Positions 40,988 to 44,371 of a stretch of 44,371 nt of DNA are shown here, piece by piece. The translations under genes and the position numbers were made by a program. This stretch comes from Anaerotignum sp. (GTDB taxonomy: Bacteria; Bacillota; Clostridia; Lachnospirales; Anaerotignaceae): NCBI GenBank assembly GCA_017523325.1, contig JAFWWO010000030.1, positions 1 to 44,371 on the forward strand, in the 5' to 3' direction. Under the pieces are notes generated by a model, which ran no database searches, was not told the DNA's origin, and was given only the letters and a program-made list of their open reading frames with translations. Each line of letters starts with the position of its first letter. Position 1 is the first letter of the stretch.

Positions 40988-41866
40988 ATGAAGGTTTTGA
41001 CATATAGCCACGGTGGGGAGATGGCCGTAGGCGTTTTGAAAAATGACGGTACCGAAGTAGTGCCGGTGCATTATCTGGGTTGCAGCAGTCAGGATATGAA
41101 CGGTTTTTTGGCATTGGCAGACGAGAAAAAGCTGGAAAAGCTGAACCGAAATAAGGAACTGATGCAGGGAATTGCCGTGGAGGAGATACAAATTCTTTCG
41201 CCCATTCCCTATCCCAAGCAGGATGTCATTTGTCTGGGCATCAATTATTACGCCCACGCAGAGGAGGCGGCTCGTTTCCATGATGAGGCCTTTGGCGGGG
41301 AACGTCCCGTGCCGATTTATTTTGCCAAGCGGGTCAACCGTGCATTAGGCGATGGGGAGCCTATTGACGGCCATTTGGATATTGTGGATAGTCTGGATTA
41401 TGAAGCAGAGCTGGCGGTGATTATCGGGAAGGACGCCAAAAACGTAGCGGAAAAAGACGCCTTCGACTATGTATTCGGCTATACCATATTAAACGATATG
41501 AGTGCGAGAAATTTGCAGACGGCACATAAACAGTGGTATTTCGGGAAAAGTCTGGACGATTTTACCCCCATGGGCCCGTGGATTGTCACGAAGGACGAGT
41601 TTGCCAATCCCCCCGCATTGCCCATTCGTTCCTATGTAAACGGAGAGCTGCGGCAGGACAGCAATACGGAGCTGATGATAAACGGCATTGCAAAAGTCAT
41701 CAGTCAGCTTTCGCAAGGCATGACGCTGCAAACAGGCACGATTATCGCTATGGGCACCCCTGCCGGTGTGGGCATGGGCTTTCAGCCGCCGAAATTCTTA
41801 AAGGCGGGCGATGTGGTGAAGTGTGAGATAGAAGGCATTGGCACATTGACCAATGAGATAAAGTGA
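40988..41866 (+). CDS. Fumarylacetoacetate hydrolase family protein
   Basis: A 292-residue FAH-fold protein: a short N-terminal domain and the metal-dependent catalytic domain from about residue 75. Key parts are VICLGINYYAHAEEA, DSLDYEAELAVIIG (metal-binding acidic residues), FGYTILNDMSARNLQ, and the C-terminal IAMGTPAGVGMGF with GDVVKCEIEGIGTL. Members hydrolyse C-C bonds or decarboxylate 2-oxo acids; many bacterial ones act as acylpyruvase or oxaloacetate tautomerase/decarboxylase. No aromatic-degradation genes are nearby. AAGGAGG precedes ATG 40988. The epimerase gene follows after 25 bp. Confidence 0.9.
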   Translation: MKVLTYSHGGEMAVGVLKNDGTEVVPVHYLGCSSQDMNGFLALADEKKLEKLNRNKELMQGIAVEEIQILSPIPYPKQDVICLGINYYAHAEEAARFHDEAFGGERPVPIYFAKRVNRALGDGEPIDGHLDIVDSLDYEAELAVIIGKDAKNVAEKDAFDYVFGYTILNDMSARNLQTAHKQWYFGKSLDDFTPMGPWIVTKDEFANPPALPIRSYVNGELRQDSNTELMINGIAKVISQLSQGMTLQTGTIIAMGTPAGVGMGFQPPKFLKAGDVVKCEIEGIGTLTNEIK

Positions 41867-41891
41867 CATCATGGATTGAGGAGATTTTGAA

Positions 41892-43769
41892 ATGGATAAA
41901 CTAAAGGTAATGAGCGTTTTCGGCACCAGACCGGAGGCGATAAAAATGGCACCCTTGGTCAAGCAGTTGGAAAAAACGCCGGAAATCGAAAGCATTGTCT
42001 GCGTAACGGCGCAGCATCGGGAAATGCTGGATCAGGTGCTGGAGATATTCGATCTGCACCCGAAATACGATTTGAATATTATGCAGAGCCGACAGACATT
42101 GGCAGGCATCACCACCCGTGCTTTGACGGGTCTGGAGGAGGTTATGGCACAGGAAAAGCCGGATATTGTATTGGTACATGGGGATACCTCCACCACATTC
42201 GCCGGAGCCTTGGCGGCGTACTATAATCAGGTGAAAGTGGGTCATGTGGAGGCGGGGCTTCGGACCTACGATAAATATCAGCCCTTCCCCGAGGAAATGA
42301 ACCGCCGCCTGACGGGTGCGTTGACGGATTTGCATTTTGCCCCCACCCCCTTGGCGAAGGCTCATTTGTTAAAGGAAAATATCCCGGAGAATGGAATTTT
42401 TGTGACGGGAAATACTGTCATTGACGCCCTCGCCCATACCATCGAGGAGGACTATACTTTTACGGTGGCGGAACTGAATACCATTGATTTTTCCAACCAA
42501 CGGGTCATCGCCATGACCGCCCATAGGCGGGAAAATCTGGGCGAACCACTGGAAAATATCTGCCGTGCGGTGAAACGCTTGGTGGAGGATTATCTTGATG
42601 TAGAGGTGGTCTATGCGGTGCATAAAAATCCTGCTGTTGCAGAGCCTGTTCATGCAATATTGGGCGGCCATGAGCGGATTCATTTGACCGACCCCCTGGA
42701 TTTGAAGGATATGCATAACCTGATGAGCCGTTCCTATCTGGTGCTGACCGATAGCGGCGGCTTGCAGGAGGAAGTACCCTCCATGGGTAAGCCTGTATTG
42801 GTGCTGCGTAACGTCACGGAACGCCCCGAAGGGGTAGAGGCAGGTACATTAAAGCTGGCAGGAACGGAAGAGGAAACCATCTATGCCATGGCACAGGAAT
42901 TGCTGGAAAATCCGGCGGCATACGAAGCAATGGCACAGGCGAAAAATCCCTTCGGGGACGGACAGGCCAGCCGCCGCATTGTGGAAAGTATTTTGTACGC
43001 CTTTGGCAGGAAACAGGAGCGACCGGAAGAATTTCGCATAAACTATGACAAAAAGCAGAAGGAGGAACCCATTATGAAAGAAGAACGTATGGCAATTTTG
43101 AATATGCTGGAAAAGGGCATCATCACGGCGGAGGAAGCGGAACGCCTGCTCAATACACTGCATAGCGGTATGGGCTTGGAGAAGGAGGGCATCGGTAAAA
43201 CCGTAGGCTCCGCACTGCAAAAAGCAGGGGCGGCTCTGGGTTCCGTGGCAAAAAGTGTTGGGGAAAAGGCACAGCCCGTTATGGAAAAGGTCGGCGATAA
43301 GGCTGATGAATTACAGCCGAAGGTACGCAGTGCCGCCTTCCGTATGACGGAGAAAATCGCCGATAAAAAGGACGATTTAGAGCCGAAGGTGCGTAGTGCC
43401 GCTTTCCGTATGACGGAAAAAGCCAATGAACTGAAAGAGGATATGGCAAATTATCGGGATAAGCTGAAGGAAAGAAAGCTTCGTGATGAAGCCGAGGATT
43501 GGGACGATATTGATTTGGCGGAGCTGAACGAGGAAGAAGCGGACGCCACCGACCCCGCTGAGGAAATGGAGGAGCTTTCCCCCGAAAACGAAAAATACAT
43601 CAAAAACGTGGAAACGGTGATGGGTGCCGTAGCCTCCCAGATGGAGCAGATTGATGAAATGGAGGATTTCCTGAAAGCCACCTTTGGCGATATAGACCCC
43701 GGCGAATGGGAGGACGATGAAGATACGCCGGAGGAAAAGGCGGAAACAGAGGGAGAAAAAGAAGAATAA
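41892..43769 (+). CDS. wecB: UDP-N-acetylglucosamine 2-epimerase fused to a SHOCT/YvlB-like repeat protein
   Basis: One 625-codon frame. Residues 1-380 are a complete non-hydrolysing UDP-GlcNAc 2-epimerase, which makes UDP-ManNAc for wall or surface polymers: FGTRPEAIKMAPL, HGDTSTTFAGALAA, GHVEAGLRTYDKYQPFPEE, TDSGGLQEEVPS. After a linker (about 381-394) comes an unrelated part: MAILNMLEKGIITAEEAERLL is a SHOCT/YvlB-type N-terminal helix pair, then an Ala/Gly amphipathic stretch, two 22-residue repeats (PKVRSAAFRMTEK) and a very acidic tail. The second part keeps an in-frame ATG at 43074 with its own AAGGAGG. The two may be made as fusion and separate protein. Confidence 0.88.
   Translation: MDKLKVMSVFGTRPEAIKMAPLVKQLEKTPEIESIVCVTAQHREMLDQVLEIFDLHPKYDLNIMQSRQTLAGITTRALTGLEEVMAQEKPDIVLVHGDTSTTFAGALAAYYNQVKVGHVEAGLRTYDKYQPFPEEMNRRLTGALTDLHFAPTPLAKAHLLKENIPENGIFVTGNTVIDALAHTIEEDYTFTVAELNTIDFSNQRVIAMTAHRRENLGEPLENICRAVKRLVEDYLDVEVVYAVHKNPAVAEPVHAILGGHERIHLTDPLDLKDMHNLMSRSYLVLTDSGGLQEEVPSMGKPVLVLRNVTERPEGVEAGTLKLAGTEEETIYAMAQELLENPAAYEAMAQAKNPFGDGQASRRIVESILYAFGRKQERPEEFRINYDKKQKEEPIMKEERMAILNMLEKGIITAEEAERLLNTLHSGMGLEKEGIGKTVGSALQKAGAALGSVAKSVGEKAQPVMEKVGDKADELQPKVRSAAFRMTEKIADKKDDLEPKVRSAAFRMTEKANELKEDMANYRDKLKERKLRDEAEDWDDIDLAELNEEEADATDPAEEMEELSPENEKYIKNVETVMGAVASQMEQIDEMEDFLKATFGDIDPGEWEDDEDTPEEKAETEGEKEE
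43059..43076 (+). promoter_or_regulatory. Internal ribosome binding site and start codon within the fusion gene
   Basis: AAGGAGG at 43059-43065 is eight bases before an in-frame ATG (43074-43076). Initiation there would give a separate 231-residue protein made of only the C-terminal part. Such perfect spacing is typical of true starts in this window. Confidence 0.65.
43317..43422 (+). repeat. Two in-gene repeats of 66 bp
   Basis: Each unit encodes PKVRSAAFRMTEK plus a variable linker (IADKKDDLE after the first). The two copies differ mainly at third codon positions. The units are likely amphipathic helices. Confidence 0.8.
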
Positions 43770-43799
43770 TATGTTTGCTAACCACCCATAAAACAATGC

Positions 43800-43843
43800 A
43801 AAAAACAGCGGCGGGAATTTTTCCCTGCCGCCGTTGTTTTTAT
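43800..43843 (+). terminator. Rho-independent terminator
   Basis: ACAGCGGCGGG pairs with CCTGCCGCCGTTGT (small internal bulge) around a T-rich loop and is followed by T5. It closes the epimerase transcript. Confidence 0.8.
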
Positions 43844-43884
43844 GGAATATTTCTAAAAATCAATCTTTTTTGTAACCGTATTCT

Positions 43885-44370
43885 TTAGTTCGTTATAATG
43901 GAGAGCCAGTTCTCGTTAGGACGTCTGCCCTCGTATTCATGGCTGTTTGCAGCCTCGATAATCTCAAAGTAATACCATGCCGAAGGGTCGGCATTATCCA
44001 TGAAGTTTTTGAAATCGCCAAGTCTGCTTGTTTCGTTTACGCCACGGTTGAGTATTCTGTTGAGTATGGATACGGCTTCTGCTCTTGTTATGGGTTGGTC
44101 GGGTCTGAATGTTCCGTCGGGATAGCCCGATACCAAACCTTTGGATGCAGTTGCAATCTGTTTATATGCCCAATGGCTTTCTTTTACATCGCTGAAAACT
44201 GCCGTTCCTTCGCTGATACCCATGAAGTTTACGAGCATGGTCACAAATTCCGCTCTGGTAATATTCTTTCCTCCGCCGAAAGTGCCGTCGGGATAACCCA
44301 CAACATATCCGCCGTTTGCCATGGAGGAAACAGCTTCGTTATACCATGATGTTGCTTTTACATCACTGAA
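43885..44370 (-). CDS. SLH-domain surface protein, C-terminal end (partial)
   Basis: The last 161 codons of a gene that enters from the right edge in frame. Two clear SLH repeats are visible: one with WYNEAVSSMANGGYVVGYPDGT and ITRAEFVTMLVNF (written in two parts), the second FSDVKESHWAYKQIA to PITRAEAVSILNRIL. A third is degenerate (DPSAWYYFEIIEAAN). SLH triplets bind pyruvylated wall polymers and anchor S-layer or surface enzymes. The body of the protein is outside the window. An ATG at 44322 lies within the first repeat and is not the true start. Confidence 0.9.
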   Translation of the reverse strand, partial: FSDVKATSWYNEAVSSMANGGYVVGYPDGTFGGGKNITRAEFVTMLVNFMGISEGTAVFSDVKESHWAYKQIATASKGLVSGYPDGTFRPDQPITRAEAVSILNRILNRGVNETSRLGDFKNFMDNADPSAWYYFEIIEAANSHEYEGRRPNENWLSIITN

Positions 44371-44371
44371 A

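Overview
The window looks like chromosome from a spore-forming, anaerobe-type Clostridia bacterium, plausibly Lachnospirales (the rank is inference). Reasons: spoIIP and bofA-type sporulation genes, the cdaA-cdaR-glmM c-di-AMP/cell-wall cassette, the acetylase branch of lysine/DAP synthesis, SLH-domain surface proteins, strong AGGAGG ribosome sites and several TTG/GTG starts. Coding density is high, G+C is roughly half, and no prophage or large island is present. Most genes are housekeeping; the unusual material lies in intergenic DNA and a few gene arrangements.

Layout. 1-5.1 kb: end of an MBL-fold hydrolase gene, tspO, a strongly expressed aminotransferase, a secreted stalk-domain/DUF3298 protein, a divergent pair of small genes (75-aa unknown and ribbon-helix-helix regulator) with two matching operators, and a lipoprotein. 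5.2-8.5 kb: divergent dapH/dapL and convergent degV. 8.6-13.4 kb: marR, adaptor and RND pump operon. 13.4-18.3 kb: patatin, CmpB-like membrane protein, yaaL-bofA, rhomboid protease, cysteine-free uracil-DNA glycosylase overlapped by a helix-hairpin-helix gene, and an ArsC/Spx-like gene. Six perfect DnaA boxes flank the rhomboid gene. 18.7-22.4 kb: 2-hydroxyacid dehydrogenase and proC, then aquaporin and a YeiH-type exporter on the minus strand.

22.4-24.1 kb is a decay zone: a transposase remnant sits where the 5' half of trmB should be, followed by an orphan SLH fragment and tRNA-Arg(CCT). 24.2-27.7 kb: cdaA-cdaR-glmM (minus). 28.3-30.3 kb: a second strongly expressed aminotransferase and a secreted CAP protein with a TQKP repeat linker. 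30.6-34.8 kb: an LRR / VWA-metallopeptidase-like / MoxR ATPase operon of unknown function. 34.9-37.7 kb: spoIIP, a second CmpB-like gene, a NUDIX-SDR pair. 37.8-40.6 kb: argH and argG (minus), each with a candidate ArgR box at its promoter. 41-43.8 kb: a fumarylacetoacetate-hydrolase family gene and a UDP-GlcNAc 2-epimerase fused in frame to a second protein that keeps its own ribosome site. The right edge cuts an SLH protein gene.

Best leads: (1) the paired DnaA-box clusters around the rhomboid gene, with a promoter-terminator pair enclosing about 150 nt of non-coding RNA; (2) a three-copy modular intergenic repeat with an extended -10 at its head, always pointing at the next gene; (3) the epimerase fusion with internal Shine-Dalgarno; (4) the LRR-VWA-MoxR operon, whose metallopeptidase motif has lost its glutamate; (5) the small divergent module whose operator fills a promoter spacer. 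All functional statements are from reading the sequence and family knowledge; no database search was run.
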